DNA from: Autumnicola sp041679265 | Lineage (GTDB): Bacteria > Bacteroidota > Bacteroidia > Flavobacteriales > Flavobacteriaceae | Direction of reading: 5' to 3' | DNA: 64,000 nt | Assembly: GCF_041679265.1 (NCBI RefSeq) | Contig: NZ_JBGFSM010000003.1 | Span: 270,036 to 334,035, forward strand | In this document: positions 55,671 through 63,932 of the stretch, one piece after another | Position numbering within the stretch: position 1 is the stretch's first letter | Layout: every line of letters begins with the position of its first letter | Position numbers and translations under genes: made by a program | The notes under the pieces: model-generated | The model's input: only the letters and a program-made list of their open reading frames with translations | Databases searched by the model: none | Told to the model about the DNA's origin: nothing

Positions 55671-56201
55671 TTACCTGGATTTGGTGTTTACGTTTTTCAA
55701 CTCATCGGCCCCGGGAACTTTAAGGTCTGAAGCTAGCTTAGAAAGCTGGGAAAGATCTATCTCTCCCGTAATTTTCAGGATCACCGAGATAGGATCTCCG
55801 CTATTCATTCCTTCCATGTACATAAAAAGCTCACTTACAGAAGTATCGTTTTTCCCTGGCCTGGAATAGAATTTTATATTCTTCCCATCCTCGGTTACCC
55901 TCATTAGTTGTTCCAGGGAGCCCTTTTGCAAATAATCTCCAACATCCTTGCTCATTTGGGCCATCACGCTCTTGTCTTTGGTGGTAAACATTCTTATTTC
56001 CTTAAGATTTTCGATAAGCCTAAGATATTGCTGGGCTTCAGGATCATTATCGCTAAGGTCCAGGTCTGCGAGCATTTTAAACATTTTGCTCGTCATTACC
56101 ACCCCATCTACGCCCTTCATCCCATCGTATTTTTCAAAAGACTGCGCCGGCAGTATTATTGGGCTGAAGGCCAGTACTATTAAAAAGATAATTGTTTTCA
56201 T
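55671..56201 (-). CDS. DUF4252-like exported protein
   Basis: The 176-residue product has a signal peptide (ending IILPAQ, no lipobox Cys) and a DUF4252 domain (DGVVMTSKMFKMLADLDL, LKEIRMFTTKD, ELFMYMEGMNSGDPISVILKITG). It lies 10 bases after the putative anti-sigma gene. The two DUF4252 proteins in tandem, one soluble and one lipid-anchored, may interact. Confidence 0.8.
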   Translation of the reverse strand: MKTIIFLIVLAFSPIILPAQSFEKYDGMKGVDGVVMTSKMFKMLADLDLSDNDPEAQQYLRLIENLKEIRMFTTKDKSVMAQMSKDVGDYLQKGSLEQLMRVTEDGKNIKFYSRPGKNDTSVSELFMYMEGMNSGDPISVILKITGEIDLSQLSKLASDLKVPGADELKNVNTKSR

Positions 56202-56211
56202 AATTTTGGTG

Positions 56212-56667
56212 TTATTTAAGATTGATGTATTTATTTGCGGTTTTATTAAGTTCTTTTATATAAACAAGATCTTCTTTTCCCTCGTTCATGTACCCGGAAA
56301 CCATCAGCAGGGTTTGTTTTGCCTGTTGATATGCTATTTCCTGCTCTGTGGTCATGCCCATTTCATTCAGGTTGGCATCCTTATCATTTTGCTGATAAAA
56401 GAAAATACCTATGGCAAATATTATAGTTGCGGCTATGGGCATCCAGTGGTATTTTTTCCTTTTCGATTTTGCAACGGGCACTTCTGCATTAAAAGTTTCA
56501 GATCTTGCCGCTGCGGTATAGCCAAACATCCACCGGTAAACCTTAAGACGTTCAGGTACTTTATTATTTTTAAAGAATTCCTTCAGCTTTTGCTCTTCTG
56601 CCAGAGTGGTTTCCCCCTCTTCATATTTAGCTATCAATTTTTCAACTTCTCCTAATTCCATATTCAT
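56212..56667 (-). CDS. putative membrane anti-sigma factor
   Basis: The 151-residue product has a cytoplasmic N-terminal half (GEVEKLIAKYEEGETTLAEE, a pattern often found at the start of small membrane proteins encoded after ECF sigma factors), a single membrane segment (about 74-91, MPIAATIIFAIGIFFY) and a short periplasmic tail. It overlaps the sigma gene by 26 bases. Anti-sigma activity is inferred from position and topology. Confidence 0.65.
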   Translation of the reverse strand: MNMELGEVEKLIAKYEEGETTLAEEQKLKEFFKNNKVPERLKVYRWMFGYTAAARSETFNAEVPVAKSKRKKYHWMPIAATIIFAIGIFFYQQNDKDANLNEMGMTTEQEIAYQQAKQTLLMVSGYMNEGKEDLVYIKELNKTANKYINLK

Positions 56668-57157
56668 GCTTCTTTGTTAAACTTTCTCTTATTTTTTTCC
56701 TGGCTCGGGATAAAGCCACTCTAATTGCGGTTTGATTCATCCCGGTTATTTCAGAAATTTCATCATATTCATATTGTTCCACATCCCTTAGCTGGAACAC
56801 CACCTGTTGTTGTTCCGGCAGTTCTCTTATAATTTTCTCTACCCAGTCAAGTTCATCATTAAGTTCAGTCTGTTTTTGTATGGAGACCAAACCACTATCA
56901 TAATTTTGATGAACTATTCTCAAATTATTGTTATACTTCAGCTTGAGCTGGTCTAAACAATAATTTTTTGTAACCGTCATGGTGTAGGCTTCAACATTGG
57001 CATATTCCTTCATCTTTTCGCGCCTTCCCCACAACTTAAGAATCACTTCCTGTGTTGCATCTTCGGCTGCTTCCTTAGAGGTAAGCAACCTTCGCGCCAG
57101 CCGGTACATCTTATCCTTTGCAGGATTTATTATTTCAAGAAATTCATTTTGTGTCAT
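56642..57157 (-). CDS. ECF-type RNA polymerase sigma factor
   Basis: The 171-residue product starts at ATG 57157 (MTQNEFLEI); a GTG at 57184 adds nine residues of doubtful value. Region 2 reads DKMYRLARRLLTSKEAAEDA and TQEVILKLW; region 4 reads LPEQQQVVFQLRDVEQYEYD, EISEITGMNQTAIRVALSRARKKIRE. It heads an operon with a putative anti-sigma factor and two DUF4252 proteins. Confidence 0.92.
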   Translation of the reverse strand: MTQNEFLEIINPAKDKMYRLARRLLTSKEAAEDATQEVILKLWGRREKMKEYANVEAYTMTVTKNYCLDQLKLKYNNNLRIVHQNYDSGLVSIQKQTELNDELDWVEKIIRELPEQQQVVFQLRDVEQYEYDEISEITGMNQTAIRVALSRARKKIRESLTKKHEYGIRRS

Positions 57158-57286
57158 GCTAATTATTGGACGGTTAGTAAGCACTCTTACACTTTTACGA
57201 CGATTATAAAAAAGTTTTGTTACAGGAAATTTTTAAATACCGGTAATCTCCTTATTTTTAGCAGCTTTAAAATCAAAATTAATTGT

Positions 57287-58753
57287 ATGAAAGTAAATAA
57301 ATTTTTATTGTTTTTCCTTTTTAGCGGGCTCCTGCTAACTTCCTGTTCCCAGGACGAAGATGATGTTATTGATGATACGGTGACCACAGATCCAGAAAAC
57401 CTCGATATTGAACAGTTTGTATACAGGGGTATGAACAATATATATCTCTATAAAAACCAAATTCCTGAACTTGCAGATACTTACTTCAGCAGTGAAGAAG
57501 ACCTAAACGAATTCCTCTCCAGCTTTGATGGCCCCGAAGATCTTTTTTACGAGGGTTTAGTTGCAGATGAAGACCGCTTCAGTTACATCACTCCTGATTA
57601 TATTGCCCTGGAAAACAGTTTTAGCGGAATAACCAAGACCACCGGGGTGGATTACCGCCTCTACCGTTTTTCAAATTCTGATGAGCTTTTTGGACTGGTA
57701 AGGTATATCATTCCAAACAGTAATGCAGTGGGAATGGGTATAGAGCGTGGTGACCTTTTTACCAAAATTAACGGGCAGGACCTTACTATAGACAATTATA
57801 CAAGTTTGCTGAATAGTGATGAAATTACTTTTCATCTTGCCACAATTAATAACAATACTATTTCTGAAACTTCTGAAACCGTTAGCATCACAAGCCAAAC
57901 CCTTACAGAAAATCCTATTTTAATTAAAAAATCCCTGGATGTTGACGGAATGAAGGTAGGCTACATTATGTACAACAGTTTTATTGCCGATTTTGATGAT
58001 GAACTAAATGCCGCTTTTGCTGAATTGAAATCTGAAGGAATTTCTAAGCTTATCCTTGACCTTAGGTATAACGGTGGTGGAAGAGTAAGTTCTGCCACTC
58101 GCCTGGCCAGTATGATCACCGGCCAGTTTAATGGTGAAGTTTTTTCGAAAGAAAAATGGAATGATACTTATCAGGCTTATTTTGAAAGTGAAGAACCTGA
58201 ATCTCTCTATAACCGATTTACCGATGAAATAGACGATAATGAAAATATTAACAGCTTAAATCTAAATGACCTTTATATTATTACCTCTTCTTCCTCTGCT
58301 TCTGCCAGTGAATTGGTAATTAACGGTTTAAAACCTTATATTGATGTTATCCAGGTGGGAGATACTACCACCGGGAAATCACAGGCATCTGTGACATTAT
58401 ATGACAGTCCGAATTTTGGAAGAGCGAACGCAAACCCAGACCATACCTATGCTATCCAACCCCTGGTGCTGGAATCTGTTAATGCCCAGGATGTTTCGGT
58501 GCCATTTAATGGAATTATTCCTGAAGTTGCCATTGAAGAGGATATTAGGAACCTTGGAATTTTGGGCGACCCTTCAGAACCACTATTATCAGCGGCATTG
58601 GACGCTATAAGAGGTGCAAGAAGATTTTATCCAGAAACGAATTATGGGTATAAAGAGTTTAGTGAATCCAGGGTTAAAGAACCTACATATAAAAAAATGT
58701 ATATAGATGGTATTCCCGAATCTGCAAAAAAATTGCTTGATACAAAGGATTAA
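57287..58753 (+). CDS. S41-family (C-terminal processing type) peptidase lipoprotein
   Basis: The 488-residue product starts at ATG 57287, with a lipobox at LLLTSC; an earlier frame start at 57149 overlaps the divergent sigma gene and is rejected. A PDZ-like domain (about 120-210) precedes the S41 catalytic domain with LILDLRYNGGGRVSSATRLA and the nucleophile region ITSSSSASASELVINGL (Ser), then GDTTTGKSQASVTLYD. Likely an envelope protease in a periplasmic location. Confidence 0.9.
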   Translation: MKVNKFLLFFLFSGLLLTSCSQDEDDVIDDTVTTDPENLDIEQFVYRGMNNIYLYKNQIPELADTYFSSEEDLNEFLSSFDGPEDLFYEGLVADEDRFSYITPDYIALENSFSGITKTTGVDYRLYRFSNSDELFGLVRYIIPNSNAVGMGIERGDLFTKINGQDLTIDNYTSLLNSDEITFHLATINNNTISETSETVSITSQTLTENPILIKKSLDVDGMKVGYIMYNSFIADFDDELNAAFAELKSEGISKLILDLRYNGGGRVSSATRLASMITGQFNGEVFSKEKWNDTYQAYFESEEPESLYNRFTDEIDDNENINSLNLNDLYIITSSSSASASELVINGLKPYIDVIQVGDTTTGKSQASVTLYDSPNFGRANANPDHTYAIQPLVLESVNAQDVSVPFNGIIPEVAIEEDIRNLGILGDPSEPLLSAALDAIRGARRFYPETNYGYKEFSESRVKEPTYKKMYIDGIPESAKKLLDTKD

Positions 58754-58773
58754 AGATTTTGAGAATAAATGTT

Positions 58774-58802
58774 AGCAAGCTCCGGAAATTCCGGAGCTTG
58801 CT
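58774..58802 (+). terminator. strong terminator after the S41 peptidase gene
   Basis: AGCAAGCTCCGGAA (58774-58787), a single A, and TTCCGGAGCTTGCT (58789-58802) form a perfect 14-bp palindrome followed by CTTTT. It separates conserved chromosome from the integron-like region. Confidence 0.85.
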
Positions 58803-58919
58803 CTTTTGTGAAACTTCATCTTTTAGCATAAAAAGCAGAAGGTAAAGGTTGTAAATAATTTTAAATGGAAGAAAATCAGGTGATTTGTTTTTCAGTATAT
58901 TAGAGAAATACAAATTGCC

Positions 58920-60080
58920 ATGAAGAAAATAAAACTTTTTGGGCTCCGGCATCGGGATAAACTGCAAATTGGTATATCATTTATATACGATCTGGAATTA
59001 AAAGAACATCTAATGCAACTTCCAGATGTAAAATGGAGCAACACCAATAAAGTATTTTATATTTTATACTCTCCTGAAAATCTTAATACACTCCTTAACC
59101 ATCTAAACGATGAATTGTGTGAAATAGAAAAGGAAGAATTGGAAGCCCAGGTGCAAAAAGCAAAGGCTCCACGCCATCCTGAACTCGGCAGGCTTGAAAG
59201 GAAATATCTATGGCAGTATGTAGATTACCTTAGAGGGAAAAGGTATAGTGAAAGTACTGTAAAGACATATTACAGCTTTATCCTGAAATTTTTAAAATTT
59301 AATAAAAAACCTTTAGCCAAGACTGGCAATAGGGAAATTTCCATTTTTTTTGAACAGGAAATCGCAAAAAGAAACTACTCCATTAGTACCCATAGACAAT
59401 GTATGAGCGCTTTGATTCATTTTGTAGAATTAAATAATATGGAGCTTATAAATAAAGAGTCATTAAGCCGGCCTAAAAAGAGCAGGATACTACCCACTAT
59501 CCTTTCCCAGAGAGAGGCCATTGAATTGCTCATTGCAACAAAAAATTTAAAGCATCGTGCAATTCTTGCACTTATATACTCCTCAGGATTACGTATTGGA
59601 GAAGTTCTTAAACTAAAACTTACTGATCTTGACATGGACAGAAGACAAATTTTTGTTTCTCAAGCCAAGGGCAGGAAAGACCGATATGTTGGTATGGCAG
59701 ATACATTTGTGCCCATCTTGTATAATTACCTAAAAACTTACCAACCTAAAAAAAGATTTGTAGAAGGTTATGAGGATAACAATTATAGTGCTTCCGCAAT
59801 AAGAAGTTTTCTCAAAAAATCCTGCAGAAGAGCTAAAATTAATAAACGCGTTACGCCACATACCTTACGGCACTCTTATGCCACCCACATGCTTGAAAAC
59901 GGAGTAAGTTTAAGACATATTCAAGAATTGCTTGGTCACTCCAAACCAGAAACAACTATGATTTATACTCACGTCACGCAAATGGATCTCTTAAGAATCC
60001 AGAGCCCAATGGATGTAGCAGTTAAGGCATTATTGCAAAATGATAATGAAGACCAAAAACTGCGTTTATCCCGGAATTAG
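58920..60080 (+). CDS. IntI/Xer-like tyrosine recombinase
   Basis: The 386-residue product begins with about 65 extra residues (LFGLRHRDKLQIGISFIYD, VKWSNTNKVFYILYSPEN), then a SAM-like core-binding domain (about 90-175). The catalytic domain has Arg in SSGLRIGEVLKL, Lys in KGRKDRYV, HTLRHSYATHML (HxxR), LLGHSKPETT and nucleophile Tyr in MIYTHV. The ending TTMIYTHV…IQSPMD resembles integron integrases (TTMIYTHV…SPLD), but the insertion that defines classical IntI between the Lys and HxxR regions is missing. The gene reads toward an attI-like site 22 bases downstream and the cassettes beyond, as in integrons with inverted integrases. Confidence 0.88.
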   Translation: MKKIKLFGLRHRDKLQIGISFIYDLELKEHLMQLPDVKWSNTNKVFYILYSPENLNTLLNHLNDELCEIEKEELEAQVQKAKAPRHPELGRLERKYLWQYVDYLRGKRYSESTVKTYYSFILKFLKFNKKPLAKTGNREISIFFEQEIAKRNYSISTHRQCMSALIHFVELNNMELINKESLSRPKKSRILPTILSQREAIELLIATKNLKHRAILALIYSSGLRIGEVLKLKLTDLDMDRRQIFVSQAKGRKDRYVGMADTFVPILYNYLKTYQPKKRFVEGYEDNNYSASAIRSFLKKSCRRAKINKRVTPHTLRHSYATHMLENGVSLRHIQELLGHSKPETTMIYTHVTQMDLLRIQSPMDVAVKALLQNDNEDQKLRLSRN

Positions 60081-60101
60081 TTCTTTTAAATGAATATATT
60101 T

Positions 60102-60125
60102 GATTTGATATAACGAGTTGGCCAC
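60102..60125 (+). other. attI-like half site at the start of the cassette array
   Basis: GATTTGATATAACGA is followed by the R'-like box GTTGGCC at 60117-60123. In reverse complement the site reads GGCCAAC-TC-GTTATATCAAAT, nearly identical to the 5' half of the attC-like copy at 63448 (GGCCAAC-ATCG-GTTATAGCAAAT). It starts 22 bases after the recombinase stop codon. Recombination would be expected at the G/TT step at 60117/60118. Confidence 0.55.
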
Positions 60126-60236
60126 AAGCTTTAAACAAAATTTGAACTTAAACATTATATATCGGATTTCTTCTCTAATAAATTATCCTTTTTATAATTA
60201 AGCCTAACCCTCATTCCTGATTTGTATTTTTGCCAT

Positions 60237-60671
60237 ATGGCAGATAAAGTGAGCAAAAAAAGAAGAAGTGAGATAATGCGTTCTGTAAAAGGAAAGGATA
60301 CCAAACCTGAGATGATAGTCAGAAAATATCTTTTTTCACAAGGCTTTCGATATAGGCTTCACGATAAAAAACTTCCTGGAAAACCAGATATTAAACTTTC
60401 AAAATATAAAACTGTAATTTTAATAAATGGTTGTTTTTGGCACGGACATAAAAACTGTAAAATCTATGTAATGCCTAAAACAAATACGGATTTCTGGTAT
60501 TCCAAGATAGAAAAGAACATTCATAGGGATGAAAAAAATATTTCCAAATTAAGAAAACTCGGTTGGAACGTCGTAGTCCTTTGGGAATGCCAACTTAAAA
60601 AGAAAAAAAGAGAAAAAACCTTGAATAACCTTGTTGATAAAATTATGTCTGGCAATAAAAACTCAATTTGA
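60237..60671 (+). CDS. vsr: Vsr very-short-patch DNA mismatch endonuclease
   Basis: The 144-residue product starts at ATG 60237; a TTG at 60222 is upstream of the -7 element TATTTTTG (60225-60232) and is rejected. Motifs are RRSEIMRSVKGKDTKPEMIV, KLPGKPDIKLSKYKTVIL (catalytic Asp), NGCFWHGHKNC (zinc ligands His/Cys) and NVVVLWECQL. Vsr nicks T:G mismatches left by deamination of 5-methylcytosine. It therefore fits the cytosine methyltransferase encoded three genes later. Confidence 0.94.
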   Translation: MADKVSKKRRSEIMRSVKGKDTKPEMIVRKYLFSQGFRYRLHDKKLPGKPDIKLSKYKTVILINGCFWHGHKNCKIYVMPKTNTDFWYSKIEKNIHRDEKNISKLRKLGWNVVVLWECQLKKKKREKTLNNLVDKIMSGNKNSI

Positions 60672-60679
60672 ATTTAATC

Positions 60680-60701
60680 TATTTTTGACACTAACTGTCA
60701 A
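60680..60701 (+). promoter_or_regulatory. C-protein promoter with overlapping palindromic operator
   Basis: A TATTTTTG -7 element (60680-60687) overlaps a perfect 6-5-6 palindrome TTGACA-CTAAC-TGTCAA (60685-60701), 15 bases before the start of the controller gene. Placement over the promoter fits a C-box by which the controller represses its own operon. Confidence 0.65.
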
Positions 60702-60715
60702 GTCAATATTTTCAA

Positions 60716-61024
60716 ATGAAAACTGTCGGACAAATTTTACGAGATAAACGTCAAGCTCAAGGTCTACTTTTAAGACAAGTTGCGGCTTATATTGAAATTG
60801 ATCCAGCTATTGTGAGCAAAATTGAAAGAAATGAACGTAAACCAACAAAAGAGTTACTTGTAAAACTGTCCGAAATTCTAAATCTTGACATAAACGATTT
60901 ACTAGTCCAATTCATAAGCGACAAAATAGCATATGAAATTGTTAACGAAGACTGTGCAAACGAAGTATTAAAAGTAGCAGAAGAAAAAATTAGATATTTA
61001 AAAACTCATTCAAGTACAAAATAA
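60716..61024 (+). CDS. XRE-type helix-turn-helix controller (C) protein of the R-M system
   Basis: This 102-residue protein has an HTH_3 domain (about 4-62: VGQILRDKRQAQGLLLRQVA, IVSKIERNERKPTKELLVKL) and a helical C-terminus. Type II R-M systems often encode such a controller upstream of the nuclease to delay its expression. The gene lies between vsr and the methyltransferase, 2 bases before the latter, and has its own promoter with a palindrome. Confidence 0.85.
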   Translation: MKTVGQILRDKRQAQGLLLRQVAAYIEIDPAIVSKIERNERKPTKELLVKLSEILNLDINDLLVQFISDKIAYEIVNEDCANEVLKVAEEKIRYLKTHSSTK

Positions 61025-61026
61025 TA

Positions 61027-62376
61027 ATGCATACAACCACCGATACAAAAAATACAAACATAGTTGAGGAACCTCAATTGTATGCCAGATTTAATTCGGA
61101 ACCGCTAAATAACAATGATAGGTCTACATTAAATATGCTTTCCCTGTTTTCAGGTTGTGGAGGTATGGACTTAGGTTTTGAAGGAGATTTTTCGGTGCTA
61201 AAATCTTCAGTAAATGAACTGCTAAATCCTGACTTCATAAACGAAGAAGTGAACGAGGATTTTGTGAAATTAAAAAAGACTCGTTTCAAAACTGTTTTTG
61301 CAAATGATATTTTAAAAGACGCTCGAAATGCGTGGGTCAATTATTTTTCTAAAAGAGGTCATAACATAGAAAGTTATCAAACAGAAAGTATTGTTGAATT
61401 AGTAAAAATGCATCAAAATGGAACCAAAGTTTTTCCTGAAAATGTTGATATTGTTACTGGTGGATTTCCCTGTCAGGATTTTAGTGTAGCTGGAAAAAGA
61501 AATGGTTTTAATTCACATAAAAATCATAAAGGTGAATTAAATGCGAAAAACAATCCAACAGAAGAAACAAGAGGGAAACTATATATGTGGATGAAACACG
61601 TGATAGAAATTACAAAGCCAAAAATTTTTATCGCTGAAAATGTAAAAGGCCTAGTAAATTTATCCAATGTAAAAGACATAATACAAAAAGACTTTTCATC
61701 GATAGGAGAAAATGGATATCTAGTACTAAAACCTCAAGTATTACACGCAGCTGAGTTTGGCGTTCCACAATCAAGAGAAAGAGTATTTTTTATAGGCATA
61801 AATAAATCCGCTCTTAGAAAATCCGCATTAAAAGAATTGGAAAAAGAAATAATTTCAGACAAATATAATCCCTATCCAAAACCTACTCACGCCTATAATT
61901 CAGTAGGCGAAAATTTAAAAAAGCACGCCTGCTTAGAAGATCTATTTAAAAAATTAGAAGAACCAGAAGTAACTAATGATCTATCCCAAAAATTCTATTC
62001 TAAAGCGAAATTTATGGGTAAACACTGTCAAGGACAGATAGAGATTAAACCTAAAGGCATAAGTCCAACTATTAGAGCAGAACATCACGGGAATATTGAA
62101 TTCAGGAGGCTATCTAAGGAAAATGGAGGAATATTAGACTACGAGCTTTCAAAAGGTCTTAAAGAAAGAAGATTAACTCCTAGAGAATGTGCATTAATTC
62201 AAACTTTTCCACCAGACTATGATTTTGTCATTGAAAATAAAAATGGTCGAAAGGGTTCTTTTTTAGTGAGTCCATCAAAGGCATATAAAATAATTGGTAA
62301 CGCAGTCCCACCTCTTTTAGCTTATAACTTGGCTAAAAGGATAGAAAACCTTTGGGATTTATACTTTAATAAATAA
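61027..62376 (+). CDS. DNA (cytosine-5-)-methyltransferase of a type II R-M system
   Basis: The 449-residue product has motif I LSLFSGCGGMDLGFEG (about 38-53), motif IV with the catalytic Cys VTGGFPCQDFSVAG (about 145), ENV motif VI FIAENVKG, motif VIII QSRERVFFIGI, a target-recognition region (about 280-370) and motif X IIGNAVPPLLAYNLA. It methylates cytosine C5 at an unknown site and protects it from the nuclease encoded next. The stop overlaps the nuclease ATG by one base (TAATG). Confidence 0.94.
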   Translation: MHTTTDTKNTNIVEEPQLYARFNSEPLNNNDRSTLNMLSLFSGCGGMDLGFEGDFSVLKSSVNELLNPDFINEEVNEDFVKLKKTRFKTVFANDILKDARNAWVNYFSKRGHNIESYQTESIVELVKMHQNGTKVFPENVDIVTGGFPCQDFSVAGKRNGFNSHKNHKGELNAKNNPTEETRGKLYMWMKHVIEITKPKIFIAENVKGLVNLSNVKDIIQKDFSSIGENGYLVLKPQVLHAAEFGVPQSRERVFFIGINKSALRKSALKELEKEIISDKYNPYPKPTHAYNSVGENLKKHACLEDLFKKLEEPEVTNDLSQKFYSKAKFMGKHCQGQIEIKPKGISPTIRAEHHGNIEFRRLSKENGGILDYELSKGLKERRLTPRECALIQTFPPDYDFVIENKNGRKGSFLVSPSKAYKIIGNAVPPLLAYNLAKRIENLWDLYFNK

Positions 62377-63440
62377 TGGTTGTATCTGTAAATCCAGAAC
62401 CACAAAAAAGCGAATTTGACAATTTACTGAGTTTAACTATAAAGGAACTTAATTCGCACGCAATTAAATCACCAAAGAAAATACAGCAATTACGGGGAAA
62501 TAAGCTAGAACCCTATGTATGCGATATTATGTCGGATTTAGCAAAAGGGACTAACTTCGAAGGCACAATAGAAGAATGGGGCGGACAGAAGTTTCCTGAT
62601 ATAGTAGTTGACAAATTATTTGGTATCGAAGTTAAAACAACTACTCAAAATCATTGGAAAACAACAGGTAACAGTGTATTAGAATCTACAAGAATAGAAG
62701 ACGTAGAACGCATTTATATGCTTTTTGGTAAACTCGGAACACCAATTGAATTCAGGGCTAGAGCATACGAAGAATGTTTATCTGAAGTTGTCGTAACACA
62801 TTCTCCAAGATATCTTATTGATATGAACTTGGAAGAAGGGAAAACTATTTTTGATAAAATTAATACACCATATGATACATTAAGACAAAAGAAAAATCCA
62901 ATTAAACCAATTACTAAATACTATAAAAGTAAACTAAAGCCAGGCCAAGATTTATGGTGGATAAATCAAGAGGTAGGAGAAGCTAGTGACTTAATAATTA
63001 AACATTATACAGATTTATCAAAAAGCCAAAAGTCAAAGATTAGAAATAGTGCAATGGTTTATTTTCCAGAGATTTTTGGTAGTAAGTTAACTAAGTATAA
63101 AAGAGTTTCTATTTGGTTAGTTAGTCGTAAGTCAATTGTTAATAGAAATATTAGGGATATGTTTACCTCAGGGGGACAGGAATCAATAATTATTGAAGAA
63201 AAAAAATATGAAAATGTTCCAAAGATTTTCTTTAATCTAGTTAAAAATTTTAATGAAGTTTTAGAAATATTAAGAGAAACCTCTGCAGAAGAACTTTCAG
63301 AATATTGGGAATACAGAACATCGGAAAAAACTAAAATTTCAGATTGGATAAAACTAGTGTCACAAAATGCGAAATCCATTAAGGATGCAAGTCATTTAAA
63401 TATCAAAAGTATTTTATCTTATTTGATAAAAGTACAATAA
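62376..63440 (+). CDS. probable type II restriction endonuclease (PD-(D/E)xK)
   Basis: This 354-residue protein follows the methyltransferase with overlapping stop and start. A PD-(D/E)xK core is visible near residues 69-90: GGQKFPDIVVDKLFGIEVKTT, with the D and the E-x-K separated by a beta strand. No known subtype is recognised. The C-terminal half is basic and helical (IKHYTDLSKSQKSKIRNSAM, RVSIWLVSRKSIVNRNIRDM). Nuclease identity rests on the motif and its position. Confidence 0.8.
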   Translation: MVVSVNPEPQKSEFDNLLSLTIKELNSHAIKSPKKIQQLRGNKLEPYVCDIMSDLAKGTNFEGTIEEWGGQKFPDIVVDKLFGIEVKTTTQNHWKTTGNSVLESTRIEDVERIYMLFGKLGTPIEFRARAYEECLSEVVVTHSPRYLIDMNLEEGKTIFDKINTPYDTLRQKKNPIKPITKYYKSKLKPGQDLWWINQEVGEASDLIIKHYTDLSKSQKSKIRNSAMVYFPEIFGSKLTKYKRVSIWLVSRKSIVNRNIRDMFTSGGQESIIIEEKKYENVPKIFFNLVKNFNEVLEILRETSAEELSEYWEYRTSEKTKISDWIKLVSQNAKSIKDASHLNIKSILSYLIKVQ

Positions 63441-63447
63441 AGCCAGT

Positions 63448-63579
63448 GGCCAACATCGGTTATAGCAAATAGCGGGTTTTGCCGAAAAAGTGTAATTTAG
63501 AAAACCAGGAAACAAAAGGTTAAGCCGACAAATCCGCATCCCTACTCCCGCTACTTGTCCATAACCGTAACCGTTGCAC
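63448..63579 (+). repeat. attC-like hairpin repeat, copy 1
   Basis: This imperfect palindrome of about 132 bases has R''-like GGCCAAC (63448-63454), CGGTTAT (63457-63463) pairing with ATAACCG (63561-63567), TAGCGGG (63470-63476) pairing with CCCGCTA (63547-63553), and R'-like GTTGCAC (63573-63579). The central part shares TTTAGAnACCAGG, TTAAGCCGACAA and TCCCTAnTCCCG words with copy 2. AAC at the 5' end and GTT at the 3' end follow attC polarity. Both boxes differ from RYYYAAC/GTTRRRY at one position. Confidence 0.6.
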
Positions 63580-63926
63580 ATAATAAATTTATAGAGATTC
63601 CGTTTTTAATGATTAAAAACGTGATCACTCAAACGCTGGATTAAGAAGTTAATGATGGTTAAAAAAGTTAAATATGGCGGCAAATCATTCTGAATAAATA
63701 ATAATCTGACACTCACTGATCCTTAAAACCATTACGCTGACTCTCACCCCGATCTAAAAATTGATTTTCTTTTTTACCAGTTTTGGGGAAATTTTCTATG
63801 TGCAACATCGGTTAACAGCAAATAACGGGTGGTATACTGAAAATTGTTATTTTAGAGACCAGGTAGAAATCAATTAAGCCGACAAGTTCGTGTCCCTAAT
63901 CCCGTGACTTGCGTTAACCGTAGCCG
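63574..63926 (+). mobile_element. integron-like cassette 2 without a recognisable gene
   Basis: The cassette starts at GTTGCACATAATAAATTT (63573-63590); its terminal site begins AAATTTTCTATGTGCAAC (63789-63806), the reverse complement at 16 of 18 positions, with the first ten perfect. Between them no frame above 15 codons looks coding. GTTTTTAAT/ATTAAAAAC near 63601 is a small hairpin. It may carry an RNA or regulatory function, or be empty. Boundaries are inferred by the same G^TT rule. Confidence 0.5.
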
Positions 63927-63932
63927 CTGTGC
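63800..63932 (+). repeat. attC-like hairpin repeat, copy 2
   Basis: R''-like GTGCAAC (63800-63806), CGGTTAAC (63809-63816) pairing with GTTAACCG (63913-63920), an unpaired A at 63817, GCAA (63818-63821) pairing with TTGC (63909-63912), and ACGGG (63825-63829) pairing with CCCGT (63901-63905). The 3' box GCTGTGC (63926-63932) deviates from GTTRRRY. The extrahelical base within the stem is a feature used by IntI to choose the bottom strand. The remaining 68 bases of the window would belong to a third cassette and show no gene. Confidence 0.58.

Larger units (their letters stand above)
60118..63573 (+). mobile_element. integron-like cassette 1 carrying a type II restriction-modification system
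   Basis: Bounds follow the G^TT cut rule of integron cassettes. The cassette begins within GTTGGCCACAAGCTTTA (60117-60133), and the start of its terminal attC-like site, TAAAGCCAGTGGCCAAC (63438-63454), is the reverse complement at 15 of 17 positions, with the first nine perfect. It contains four genes in one orientation (Vsr, C, M, R), unusually many for a cassette, and ends with the hairpin repeat at 63448-63579. The boundaries are inferred. Confidence 0.55.

Noticed and set aside
55948..56655. 235-codon plus-strand frame opposite the DUF4252 and anti-sigma genes
   Set aside because: It is antisense to two well-supported genes, has no family motif and a hydrophobic composition typical of a shadow frame.
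63448..63932. CRISPR-like repeats
   Set aside because: There are only two diverged copies of about 132 bases separated by about 220 bases, without cas genes; the fold and end pairing fit recombination sites better.
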